Part shown: in pieces, positions 1 through 8,160 of the stretch
How positions within the stretch are numbered: position 1 is the stretch's first letter
How the letters are laid out: every line of letters begins with the position of its first letter
Origin: Actinomycetota bacterium
GTDB taxonomy: Bacteria; Actinomycetota; Acidimicrobiia; Acidimicrobiales; RAAP-2
DNA: 64,000 bases
Assembly (NCBI GenBank): GCA_021324045.1
Contig: JAJPJV010000003.1
Location: 62,001-126,000 of the forward strand
Reading direction: 5' to 3'
Position numbers and translations under genes: made by a program
The notes under the pieces: model-generated
What the model was told of the DNA's origin: nothing
The model's input: only the letters and a program-made list of their open reading frames with translations
Database searches by the model: none

Positions 1-897
1 AGTAACGGTCGTGCGCAAGGAGGACAGGTCATAGCGCGATCGCTCGGGGGAATCGAGGATCGCCTGCAACAGCGCCGGCGGACCTGGAAGGAACGTAATT
101 GCTTCGCGTTCAACGCTCTCCATCGTCAGGCGCACATCGAACACTGGCAGTGTGACGATCGTCGCGCCCTGCAGAAGAGCCGCTACCCAGCCGGCCTTGA
201 AGCCGAAGGTGTGGAAGAAGGGCGTGGCGACAAGGTAGCGATCGCCCTCCCGAAGCCCTACGAGCTCGTTCCAGCTGGCGAACAGACGCAGTACCTGGCC
301 ATGGCTGCTCATGGCCCCTTTCGGGAGCCCGGTCGTCCCTGAGGTGAAGAGGATGTCCGAGAGATCGTCGCTCCCGAGCTGATCGATTCGAGCCAGTGCG
401 ACGTCTTCACTGACGGCCTGCCCGTCGAAGAGGAACTCCTCCCAAGGCGTATCGTTCCCTGCGTCGCCGTCGAGGACGACTGTGTCAACGAGCTCCGGCA
501 GCGCTTCCCCGGTCTCGTTCAGCCATGCGTGCAGCATGGGGAGGTAGCCGTTCCCGAGGAACGCATTGTCCGCGAACAGGGTGCGCACTCCCGCCGTTCT
601 GAGCACATGGACAGCCTCGGCACCCTTGAAGCGTGTGTTGACCGGGACAATGACCGCTCCAGCACCGAGGGCGCCGAGGGCGGCAACGATCCACTTGTGG
701 CCATTGGGAGCCCAGATCGCGACACGGTCGCCGTGGTTGATTCCCCGTGCGATCGCTGCCCGCGTGGCACGTAGCGCATCTTCAGCGAGCTCTGCGTAGG
801 AGAGCCGCACCTCACCATCGACAACGGCCTCGGCCTCCGGGAAGCGCCTCGACCCATCGAGGGCCAGGCGTGCAATGTTTGCAGCGAGGGCGGCCAT
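1..897 (-). CDS. Acyl-CoA synthetase (AMP-forming), 3' end outside window
   Basis: ATP-dependent acid:CoA ligase that would activate a carboxylic acid as its CoA thioester. The first 299 residues are present and the C-terminus lies beyond base 1. The AMP-binding P-loop TSGTTGLPKG is at about residues 185-194, and the following ATPFFHTFGFKAGW segment is typical of the ANL superfamily. The ATG at 897 opens MAALAANIARLA and has only a weak ribosome site. It is the last gene of the minus-strand group, 48 bases after the amidohydrolase. The neighbours (CoA-transferases, racemase, P450) suggest it feeds the same CoA-ester pathway. The substrate cannot be read from the sequence. Confidence 0.9.
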   Translation of the reverse strand, partial: MAALAANIARLALDGSRRFPEAEAVVDGEVRLSYAELAEDALRATRAAIARGINHGDRVAIWAPNGHKWIVAALGALGAGAVIVPVNTRFKGAEAVHVLRTAGVRTLFADNAFLGNGYLPMLHAWLNETGEALPELVDTVVLDGDAGNDTPWEEFLFDGQAVSEDVALARIDQLGSDDLSDILFTSGTTGLPKGAMSSHGQVLRLFASWNELVGLREGDRYLVATPFFHTFGFKAGWVAALLQGATIVTLPVFDVRLTMESVEREAITFLPGPPALLQAILDSPERSRYDLSSLRTTVT

Positions 898-913
898 CGG
901 GTTCAGCGAATGA

Positions 914-944
914 GGCTCGTACCGCGAAGGATACGAGACGAGCC
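914..944 (-). terminator. Hairpin after the first amidohydrolase gene
   Basis: GGCTCGT and ACGAGCC form a 7-bp inverted repeat with a 17-base loop. It starts one base past the amidohydrolase stop codon. An alternative inner stem, CTCGTA/TACGAG, overlaps it. There is no T-tract. It could be a weak terminator or an mRNA-stabilising hairpin between two co-transcribed genes. Confidence 0.3.
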
Positions 945-945
945 G

Positions 946-2121
946 TCAGAGCCGGTACAGCTTCGCGGCATTCTCCCCCATGATCTTCCGTCGGGTCTCG
1001 GGGCGCAGCGTTGACATCTTCTCCTCCACCGTCCCCAGGGGATCGGGGTACAAACACGTGGGGTGAGGAAAGTCTGTCTCGAAGAGGATGTTGTCCTCAC
1101 CGATGGAGTCGACGAGAACCTGGAGATTGCCAGTCCTGCTCCTCTCGAACCAGAACGTCGCGTACCAGTGATCCCGGAAATACTCCGACGGCATCTTCGA
1201 CAGCTCCGCTGCTTGGATCGGCGCGTTCTCCCAGATCTCGTAGTCCATTGCCTCGAGCATGAACGGAATCCATCCTGCGCCGCTCTCGACTGAAACCATC
1301 TTCAGCTTCGGGTGCCGATCGAAGATCCCCGCGTACACCGTATTGATCACGAATCGGGCGTTACCTATGAACAGCATGGCCCCGCCGATGGCCGGTTTGA
1401 CGTACTCATGCTGCGAAGGCCAGAAGTACTTGCCGTAGAAGTCCATCGCCGTGGCACTGGCACCGATGTGGAAGTGCAGTGGCAGCCCGAGATCGGCACA
1501 CACTTCGAAGAAGGGGTCCCACGCCCTGCTTGCCAGATCCGGTGCGCCGGTCTCCTGCGGGTCCGACATCATGTTGAGACCCCGGAATCCCAGCCTTGCT
1601 GCACGCTGAGCTTCCTTCACGCACTCTTCGACGCTCCACGCCGGCATCACCGCCATGGGAAGGAGTCGGTTGCCCGAATCAGCTTGCAGCTCGGCCATGG
1701 CATCGTTGAAGATCTCCACGCACAGCGTGCGCAGCCGGGAATCGGCGGTCGCGTTCGCCAAGCGCTGGCCTCCGATGCCCACGTCGCTCGGGAAGAGAAC
1801 CTGGGCATGGACGCCTTCCTCGTCCATGAGCGCGATCCGCGCCTTCGGATCCCACGCCGCCGGATGGACCTGATCGATGTTCCACACGAGCTGCGACTCG
1901 TAGAAGGGGAACTTGTTCCCCTGAGGGTCGATGGTGCCCCCGCCCCTCGCCGGCCCGAGCGGCTTGCCCTCGAGCAGCCACGTGTCCCGACCGTCGACCT
2001 TCTCCACTCTGGGGACGCGATCCTCGTACCCCTTCGGCGCCCGCTTCGTCCAGAGGTCATGTACCTCTGTCAGATGGGTGTCTGCGTCGATCACGCGCAC
2101 TTCCTCGGCCAGCTTCCCCAT
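946..2121 (-). CDS. Amidohydrolase-2 family metal-dependent hydrolase or decarboxylase
   Basis: A 391-residue TIM-barrel protein of the amidohydrolase-2 (ACMSD-like) superfamily. The usual N-terminal HxH is replaced by D12-A-D-T-H16. Other metal and active-site signatures are FHIGA in mid-protein, ESGAGW, and a late FETDFPHPT. Members hydrolyse or decarboxylate small cyclic acids, but family alone does not give the substrate. The ATG at 2121 has a strong GGAGGG site 9 bases upstream. It is a paralogue of the gene at 15867-17081, sharing the same N-terminal and FETDFPH signatures. A palindrome resembling the cluster operator lies 124 bases upstream of the start. Confidence 0.85.
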   Translation of the reverse strand: MGKLAEEVRVIDADTHLTEVHDLWTKRAPKGYEDRVPRVEKVDGRDTWLLEGKPLGPARGGGTIDPQGNKFPFYESQLVWNIDQVHPAAWDPKARIALMDEEGVHAQVLFPSDVGIGGQRLANATADSRLRTLCVEIFNDAMAELQADSGNRLLPMAVMPAWSVEECVKEAQRAARLGFRGLNMMSDPQETGAPDLASRAWDPFFEVCADLGLPLHFHIGASATAMDFYGKYFWPSQHEYVKPAIGGAMLFIGNARFVINTVYAGIFDRHPKLKMVSVESGAGWIPFMLEAMDYEIWENAPIQAAELSKMPSEYFRDHWYATFWFERSRTGNLQVLVDSIGEDNILFETDFPHPTCLYPDPLGTVEEKMSTLRPETRRKIMGENAAKLYRL

Positions 2122-2244
2122 CGTCTTTTTCCCTCCCCTCGCAGCAACGGTTCCGAGGATTCGGTCCTGAGCGGCTTGGATCCTTCAATCACTCCATGCC
2201 GGTCTTCCGATGCCGAGCGGCTCGGCGTGGGAAGGCCTGATACG

Positions 2245-2273
2245 GAGTAAACGTTTCCTCAACGCAGGAAACG
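2245..2273. promoter_or_regulatory. Palindrome (operator-like) overlapping a possible terminator
   Basis: GAGTAAACGTTTCCTC at 2245-2260 is a 16-bp near-perfect palindrome with a central CG. It has the same geometry as the sites at 11854, 15821 and 21151. Overlapping it, CGTTTCCT (2252-2259) and AGGAAACG (2266-2273) form a perfect 8-bp stem with a 6-base loop. Read on the minus strand the stem is followed by TTTACT, so it could also terminate the P450 transcript that ends at 2344. Both readings are open. Confidence 0.45.
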
Positions 2274-2343
2274 ATAGGACGGCTCGACCACCGAGGCAAC
2301 GCCGAGGCTGGGAGCGGGGTTGCCCAGCTTCGGTGACCCATTC

Positions 2344-3621
2344 CTACGTGACAAACTCCGAGCGGGCTTGGGGCGTGAAGGTGATCGGGATGCGAAGGGG
2401 TGCGCGGTTGAAGGCGGAGTGGAATTCGATCGGTTCGGCACCGTCTTCGAGCCGGATGTCGTGAAGCCGAGTGAGCAGCTCTTCGAGCGCGATCCGCAGA
2501 TTCATCCGAGCGAAGTTCGAGCCCGCGCAACGATGGGGACCGGCACCGAACGCGAGGTGCCGGTTGCTCCTGCGAGAAGGGTCGAACTTGGAGGGATCGG
2601 GAAATTCGGCCTCGTCCCGATTGGCGGACGCCCATGAGATCAGCACCCGCTCCCCTGCCTTCATGGCCTGGCCACCGACTTCGGTGTCTGTCGTCACGGC
2701 GCGACCGACGAACACGAAGGGACCGTCGAGCCGGAGCAGCTCCTCGACGGCATCGGGGATGACCTCGGGCCGGCTGCGCAGCAGCGCCGGGATCTCAGGT
2801 TCACGAATGAAACGAATCATGAACTGTCCAAGGGCCCCTGCGGTGGTGTCCAGTCCGCCGAGGATCAGAAGCTGGATCAAGCCGTAGATCTCGGCGTCGG
2901 TGATCGGGCGCCCGTCGATATCGGCAGCCAGGATCGCGTCGACCACGTCACCGCGGGGCGCTTCGAGGCGCCGCTGCGCGACGAATTCGGTGATCCAGCG
3001 GAACATTCCCTCCCACGCCTCGCGACCTTTCGGGTTCTTTGGCACCGACGCGGCCGTCGACATCTCGTTGATCTCGACAAGCTGGTCTGGTGGTGCATGC
3101 AGGACCTGGTCGAAGAAGGCAAGGCCGGGGAACGGTCGGGCGAACTCCGCCATGAACTCGCAGCGTCCCTTCTCGATGAACGTGTCGATGAGCCGATTCA
3201 CCAGCTGCCGGACCGGCTGTTCGTATCGTGAGACGACGGCCGGTGTGAAGTACGCGTTGATCAGCCGCTTGTAGATCCGCTGAAGCGGAGGATCCGACCA
3301 TTCTGGGATCGGTGGGACGACGACCCTGGTGTCGGTGAGGCCTACACCTCTCGCCGAGCTGAAGGTCTTCCAATCCTGAGCGACCCGGAGCACGTCCTCG
3401 TAGCGGGTGACCACCCAGTGCCCCCCATATTGATCACTGTGGGCCACTGGGCACTGTGCGCGCATCCGGGCGAGCGCGTCATGAATGTAGCTGCCCATCG
3501 CATGGGACGCGTAGTCGAAATGGTGCGCACACCAATCGTCTGTTGGTGCTGAATCTGCGCCCGCTTCGGCGACGTCGGCGGGGACGGTCGGATCCGACGT
3601 CGCCATCGATGATGAATCCAT
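2344..3621 (-). CDS. Cytochrome P450
   Basis: Haem monooxygenase of 425 residues, the usual length for a soluble bacterial P450. It shows the I-helix oxygen-binding motif GGLDTT (255-260), the ExxR pair E294/R297, and the haem loop FGAGPHRCAG with proximal Cys365. The start at 3621 is preferred because AAGGGGGTGGC directly precedes that ATG. An in-frame upstream extension to 3714 would add a Cys-rich leader with no ribosome site. No ferredoxin or ferredoxin reductase gene lies nearby, so redox partners must come from elsewhere. It probably hydroxylates the pathway substrate, but this is inferred from context. A copy of the cluster operator motif sits about 50 bases upstream. Confidence 0.95.
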   Translation of the reverse strand: MDSSSMATSDPTVPADVAEAGADSAPTDDWCAHHFDYASHAMGSYIHDALARMRAQCPVAHSDQYGGHWVVTRYEDVLRVAQDWKTFSSARGVGLTDTRVVVPPIPEWSDPPLQRIYKRLINAYFTPAVVSRYEQPVRQLVNRLIDTFIEKGRCEFMAEFARPFPGLAFFDQVLHAPPDQLVEINEMSTAASVPKNPKGREAWEGMFRWITEFVAQRRLEAPRGDVVDAILAADIDGRPITDAEIYGLIQLLILGGLDTTAGALGQFMIRFIREPEIPALLRSRPEVIPDAVEELLRLDGPFVFVGRAVTTDTEVGGQAMKAGERVLISWASANRDEAEFPDPSKFDPSRRSNRHLAFGAGPHRCAGSNFARMNLRIALEELLTRLHDIRLEDGAEPIEFHSAFNRAPLRIPITFTPQARSEFVT

Positions 3622-3672
3622 GCCACCCCCTTGGTAGTCGGCGGCCGGTCGCCGCGCGACCGCAGGATAACA

Positions 3673-3685
3673 GAGTGAGCACTTA
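3673..3685. promoter_or_regulatory. Operator-like motif upstream of the P450 gene
   Basis: GAGTGAGCACTTA contains the half-site GAGTGAGC shared with the other sites in this cluster. GAGTG and CACTT are inverted around a 2-base centre, a tighter spacing than the 16-bp sites. It lies 52 bases before the P450 start, in the 138-base gap after the SDR gene. Proposed repressor site; the regulator is unknown. Confidence 0.45.
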
Positions 3686-3759
3686 CGTTCGAAGACCCGG
3701 CAGAACAAGCACACGCTCGAAGCCGCGTTCCCACACCGGGAAACTCCGGTCCGCTCGAC

Positions 3760-4548
3760 CTACGGCCAGGTCCTTTGGAACTCGTCTGCGTGCAGGATGT
3801 GGCCGGTGAAGCTCTGCGCGCTCTGCTGGGCAAGGAAGAGCAAGGCCGGTCCCAGCGCCTCTGGCGTGGCGGGCTTGTGCGTTCCAGCCGCCCGAGCTTC
3901 GGGACGGGCCGCTGCTGCCGTGTCGGTCAACACCATCCCCGGGCTGAGTGCGTTGACAGCGATCCCATGCGGCTTCAGCTCCTCGGCCATGAACACCGAC
4001 AGACGGTTGAGCGCGGCCTTGCTCACGGCATAGAACAGGAGGCTGCCGGAGGTGCCAGACGGTTTGGGAACAAAGTCGAGACTGCCGGCACCCGCAGTGA
4101 TGTTGACGATGCTGCCAGAGCGTTGGGCAATCATGTACGGCATCGCATGCCGGATGGCCAGGTACGGGCCGCGCACGTTGGTCCGCATCACCCGGTCCCA
4201 CACTTCGCAGCCCGCGTCGATAGGAAAGCCCCCCATCACCGCAGCGTTGTTCACGAGCACGTCGATGCGTCCGAAGTTGACCACGGCCTCGCCGATCATT
4301 CGGATGATGTCGGTCTCGACCTCCATGTCGCAGACGTACGCGTAGATGCGCCCCGGCAGCCCCTCACCAGCCTTCACCACCTCGTTCAGGGTGTGGCGCG
4401 CGGGAGGCTCGGTATCGCTCGGGCCCAGGGTGCGGGCGGCCGCCACCACCGTCGCGCCGGCACCGGCAAGCGCGAGGGCATAGGCTCGCCCAATGCCGGC
4501 ACTGGCACCGGTGACGATCGCAACCCTGCCAGCGAGGGCTGTGTTCAT
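3760..4548 (-). CDS. Short-chain dehydrogenase/reductase
   Basis: NAD(P)-dependent oxidoreductase of 262 residues with the classical SDR layout: cofactor loop TGASAGIG (13-20), NNAA (100-103), and catalytic Y173-x3-K177. A 12-residue segment between the catalytic serine region and Tyr173 is somewhat longer than usual. The ATG at 4548 is chosen because the protein then begins MNTALAGRVAIVTG, as family members do, with AAAGG just upstream. It is divergent from the luciferase-like gene at 4572 with only 23 bases between the starts. It likely oxidises or reduces a hydroxyl/keto group on a pathway intermediate; specificity is unknown. Confidence 0.9.
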   Translation of the reverse strand: MNTALAGRVAIVTGASAGIGRAYALALAGAGATVVAAARTLGPSDTEPPARHTLNEVVKAGEGLPGRIYAYVCDMEVETDIIRMIGEAVVNFGRIDVLVNNAAVMGGFPIDAGCEVWDRVMRTNVRGPYLAIRHAMPYMIAQRSGSIVNITAGAGSLDFVPKPSGTSGSLLFYAVSKAALNRLSVFMAEELKPHGIAVNALSPGMVLTDTAAAARPEARAAGTHKPATPEALGPALLFLAQQSAQSFTGHILHADEFQRTWP

Positions 4549-4571
4549 GCCTTTGGTTCTAGGCTGACAAC

Positions 4572-5405
4572 GTGCGCTTTGCATTCAAGACGGCTCCCCA
4601 GCACACGACCTGGACCGACATGCTTGCACTGTGGCAGGCGGCTGACGACATCAAGCTGTTCGAATCGGGCTGGACCTTCGACCATTTCTACCCCATCGTC
4701 TCGGACACCAACGGCCCGTGCCTGGAGGGATGGACGACGTTGACGGCGTTGGCGCAGGCAACTCGGCGAGTTCGTCTCGGCACGCTCGTGACAGGCATCC
4801 ATTACCGCCACCCCGCCGTGTTGGCGAATATGGTGTCGACCCTCGACATCATTTCCGGCGGACGAGTGGAGCTGGGCATTGGCGCCGGGTGGAACGAGCA
4901 AGAGTCCGGCGCATACGGGATCCCCCTGGGGACTCCTCGCCAACGCTCGGATCGCCTCGAGGAAGCCTGCGAAGTCCTCATCAAACTCTTGAGCGAGGAG
5001 ACAACGACCTTCAAGGGGGAGTACTACCAGCTCGTAGAGGCTCGGAACGAGCCCAAGGGGGTTCAGCGCCCTCACCCGCCGATCTGCATCGGAGGCAGCG
5101 GGGAACGAAGGACCCTGCGGACTGCAGCCCGATTCGCACAACACTGGAACTTCGTCGGCGGCACCCCGGAGCAGTTCGCCCGCAAACGTGAAGTCCTCTA
5201 CGCGCATTGCGATGACATCGGCCGTGACCCTGCTGAGATCCTGCTGTCCAGCCACGTTCCCTTCGATGGGGACCCTGTCGCCACTGCCGCTACCGCTGCA
5301 GCGCTCGGGGACGTCGGGGTCCAGCTTGGGATCGTGCACATCCGGCCACCTCACACACCCGCCATCTTGGAGCCACTCGCCAATGAGCTGGCTCAAATCC
5401 GCTGA
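4572..5405 (+). CDS. Luciferase-like (LLM class) oxidoreductase, probably F420-dependent
   Basis: A 277-residue TIM-barrel flavin/F420 oxidoreductase. Family features are LGTLVTGIHYRHPAVLA, the LDIISGGRVELGIGAGW segment and FKGEYYQL. In Actinomycetota such proteins usually use F420; no cofactor can be proved from the sequence. The start is GTG at 4572, because nothing earlier is in frame without running into the divergent SDR leader. It is the only plus-strand gene in the first 11.8 kb. A strong hairpin overlaps its stop codon, so it is probably monocistronic. Confidence 0.88.
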   Translation: MRFAFKTAPQHTTWTDMLALWQAADDIKLFESGWTFDHFYPIVSDTNGPCLEGWTTLTALAQATRRVRLGTLVTGIHYRHPAVLANMVSTLDIISGGRVELGIGAGWNEQESGAYGIPLGTPRQRSDRLEEACEVLIKLLSEETTTFKGEYYQLVEARNEPKGVQRPHPPICIGGSGERRTLRTAARFAQHWNFVGGTPEQFARKREVLYAHCDDIGRDPAEILLSSHVPFDGDPVATAATAAALGDVGVQLGIVHIRPPHTPAILEPLANELAQIR

Positions 5406-5432
5406 GCGGTCGATCCATCGCGCGCTCAGCGG
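5399..5432 (+). terminator. Strong hairpin at the end of the luciferase-like gene
   Basis: CCGCTGAGCG (5399-5408) and CGCTCAGCGG (5423-5432) form a perfect 10-bp GC-rich stem with a 14-base loop. The stem includes the stop codon at 5403-5405. No T-tract follows, as is common for actinobacterial intrinsic terminators. The rest of the convergent gap up to 5670 shows no further gene or signal to me. Confidence 0.55.
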
Positions 5433-5670
5433 CCAACGCAGATCGTCAAGAGACGCTGCAGGGCCTCTGTGGGGAGACCTTCGGACTCCCGCGTCCGGAT
5501 GGGATGAAGCCAACGGGTGCTGATCCGCGCCTCGACAAAGGGACCCATCCCTCGGACCCCAGGTGCGCTTCAGGGGAACTGACCTCGCCATGGAGGCGTA
5601 TGGGCGACTTATGTCGTCAACGGTCACCTCATGGCCGCACCAAGCCCGGCGCGCTTGAGAAGAACACGCT

Positions 5671-5687
5671 CCCTGTGAATGTCAGGG
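5671..5687 (-). terminator. Hairpin after the first fused CoA-transferase gene
   Basis: CCCTG and CAGGG form a 5-bp stem with a 7-base loop, 13 bases beyond the CoA-transferase stop on the minus strand. It is weak and lacks a T-tract. It faces the plus-strand hairpin at 5399-5432 across a convergent gap. Confidence 0.3.
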
Positions 5688-5700
5688 CGGCTGCGGACGA

Positions 5701-8061
5701 TCAGAGTTGACGCACCACCTTCGCGGCGAGCAACGCATCGATTTCATCGGAGGCGAACCCCAGTTCGCTGAGGACAGCGGTCGTGTGCTCCCCCACGCCT
5801 GGCAGCATGCCTCGTGGTCCATGGCGGAGATCAGGTCCGCAGCGGACAAGCGAGCCGACCTGTTCGAAATGACCCCAGTCCGCCGTCTCGTACTCGACGA
5901 CCCTCCCGAGTTGGCGATTGAGCGGGTCATCGAGCACCCCCTGACGGAATCGATCTCGCTCCATTGGCTCAATCAGCTCCGCCAGCAGGCCGTTGTGCCG
6001 AAGACGCTCGGTCCACGTTGCAGCAGGAGCCGAGGAGAACACCTTTTCCAGCACGCCCTCTGCGCGCCGGGCTGCTGCATCATCGGGTCCGCCCCGTAAC
6101 GGCACATAAGCCGCCTCGAGCTCGTCGGTCCCCAGAACCATCCGCAAGCGTTCCCATGACATGGCGTCGGGAACAACGAGGGCGAACCACTGGTCGTCGC
6201 CGCCACGGTAGAGGCGGTAACCCGGGCCGTATCCTGTCTGGTCAGCGTCAAGGGCTGGACCACCGATGGTGCGGCCATCGCGCTGGTAAACGCCGCTCTG
6301 AAGGAGCATTCCGGCGCCGAGCAAGCTCGTGGTCACCTGTTGCGCGACCCCTGAGGTCCTCTGGGCGTACAGACCCGCCAGGATGCCGGTCGCGGCCACC
6401 CATCCGCCCGCCATGTCAATGGGGATCCACGTCGGAGCGATGGGGAAATTGCCTGCGCCCCCAACGGCCCGTTCCAGACCGGTGACTGCCTGCATCAAGG
6501 CGTCGTTGCCTGGAAACGTGGAACGAGGCCCACGGGTCCCGAACGCGCTGGCATGGCAATACACCACACGGGGATTCAGCTTCACGACCGTCGCTTCGTC
6601 GATCCCCAGACGCTCGGCGACGCCGATGCGGAAGTTGTGGAGCACGACATCAGCCCATCGCACCAACCGCTCGACCACCGGGCGCGAATCGGGGGAACGG
6701 AGGTCCATCGCGAGACTGCGCTTGCCGCGCTGGCACGCCGCCACCGCGTAGGCCGCAGCCCGCATGGCCTCGCCCTCCAACGGTTCGACCTTGATGACTT
6801 CTGCCCCCATGTCCGCCAGTACCTGGGCGGCGAGCGGACCGGCGACGAAGGCCGAGAAGTCGAGCACGCGGACACCTTCGAGGAGCTGTGCGTCCCCGAA
6901 GCCGCTCGGCTTCGCGACGGCATCGGCTGGTCCTAGAGGTTCGGCAACCGGGCTCGCGCGTCCACGCGGGGCAACTTCAGGGCTGTCCTCGATGGCCGCG
7001 TCCACTGCCGGCTCGAGGGCGCGCACCGAGATCGGGGTCGCCAGCAGGATGTCTCGATGAGAACCCTCGGTGCGGGTGATAGCCAAACCGACCTCAAAGA
7101 GGTGTGGATCGGCCAGGACCTCGCCGGGAGAGAGCACAGGCTCGCACGGAATCCCGACGCTGCGCAGGTGCGCGATCCAATGATCGCGGGGCTTGGTCGC
7201 AAAGACCGCGGACCAGCGGCGTGCTCGCTCGTTCAGCAGACCCTTGACCTGATCTGCGTAGTAACCAGACTCACTCGGTTCGTCACCGAGCGCTTCGAGC
7301 AGGGTCGCGTACATCCCCTTCCCGCCGAACCAGATCTGGATCAACTCGCCATCGCTGCAGCGGTACAAGAAATTGGGGAAGGTCGATCCCTGCGCCCAGT
7401 AGGACTCGACCTCGGGCGCCGCTCGCTCGGAACGGCCAATCATGCAACCCAGGGTCGTGAGCATCCCGTCGTAGAGCGAGGTCTCTGCCCAACCTCCCGA
7501 ACCCGTGCGAACCCGACGGCAAAGCAGCGCCAGGACCGAACTGGCGAGGAGCAATGCCGTTCCCGAGGCCGACGAGCGTGCGTCGAGGAAGATCGGACCG
7601 GGCCGGTGCCCCTTGAGCTGCGTACAGAGCCCAGCCTTGGCCTCGACCAGAACGCCGAAGTCGGCAACCATCCCCTTGGCGGTCCGACTCGGCCGACAGC
7701 GGGCATAGACGAGCCCAGGATTCGCCCGTGCGAGGTCCCGATAGCCCAGCCCGCGACCCTCAACGAGCTGTTCGTCTCCGTAGACAATGGCAACGTCGGC
7801 CTCAAGGAGCAGCGAGCGGATCGACTCGGCGTCATCGACCGTCAGGATCTGCTTGTCACGATGCCACGACCGGCTCCATGACACCCCTTCGTCGATCGCC
7901 GGTCGCTCAGAGCCGACCACCCGCACGACCGAAGCGCCGAGGTCGGCGAGCATCAACCCCGGAACACCTCCGGCCATCCCCAAACCGAGGTCGCTCACCC
8001 CGACGGCAAGTTCTACGACCGACAGGCCGGCGCATGGCTGCCCATGGAGATGAGTGCTCAC
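5701..8061 (-). CDS. Double-domain CaiB/BaiF CoA-transferase (tandem fusion)
   Basis: About 786 residues, twice the usual CaiB/BaiF length of about 400, built from two complete family III CoA-transferase domains. Domain one spans about 1-360. Domain two starts near 395 with LLEGVRVLDFSAFVAG. Each domain keeps an Asp where family III enzymes have the catalytic aspartate: D160 in IFLDARSS and D549 in WIPIDMAGG. Family III enzymes are interlocked dimers, so this is probably a covalent pseudo-dimer that moves CoA between carboxylates. GTG at 8061 is preferred (AGGA 7 bases upstream); GTG at 8067 is the alternative. It is a paralogue of 17166-19484. Confidence 0.9.
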   Translation of the reverse strand: MSTHLHGQPCAGLSVVELAVGVSDLGLGMAGGVPGLMLADLGASVVRVVGSERPAIDEGVSWSRSWHRDKQILTVDDAESIRSLLLEADVAIVYGDEQLVEGRGLGYRDLARANPGLVYARCRPSRTAKGMVADFGVLVEAKAGLCTQLKGHRPGPIFLDARSSASGTALLLASSVLALLCRRVRTGSGGWAETSLYDGMLTTLGCMIGRSERAAPEVESYWAQGSTFPNFLYRCSDGELIQIWFGGKGMYATLLEALGDEPSESGYYADQVKGLLNERARRWSAVFATKPRDHWIAHLRSVGIPCEPVLSPGEVLADPHLFEVGLAITRTEGSHRDILLATPISVRALEPAVDAAIEDSPEVAPRGRASPVAEPLGPADAVAKPSGFGDAQLLEGVRVLDFSAFVAGPLAAQVLADMGAEVIKVEPLEGEAMRAAAYAVAACQRGKRSLAMDLRSPDSRPVVERLVRWADVVLHNFRIGVAERLGIDEATVVKLNPRVVYCHASAFGTRGPRSTFPGNDALMQAVTGLERAVGGAGNFPIAPTWIPIDMAGGWVAATGILAGLYAQRTSGVAQQVTTSLLGAGMLLQSGVYQRDGRTIGGPALDADQTGYGPGYRLYRGGDDQWFALVVPDAMSWERLRMVLGTDELEAAYVPLRGGPDDAAARRAEGVLEKVFSSAPAATWTERLRHNGLLAELIEPMERDRFRQGVLDDPLNRQLGRVVEYETADWGHFEQVGSLVRCGPDLRHGPRGMLPGVGEHTTAVLSELGFASDEIDALLAAKVVRQL

Positions 8062-8063
8062 TC
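8052..8063. promoter_or_regulatory. Operator-like palindrome over the CoA-transferase start
   Basis: GAGTGCTCACTC is a palindrome apart from its two central bases. Read on the minus strand it is GAGTGAGCACTC, containing the GAGTGAGC half-site. It overlaps the chosen GTG start, so binding would block initiation or a leaderless promoter. It is the same motif type as the site at 3673-3685. Confidence 0.45.
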
Positions 8064-8160
8064 GCACATCCTACGATGCCCTCTCGCAGGGCCACGAGCC
8101 CGCTGGCCGGTCGACAACCTCCTCGCGCCGTGACCCCCCTCGCTGCGGGCCGCCGGCAGG

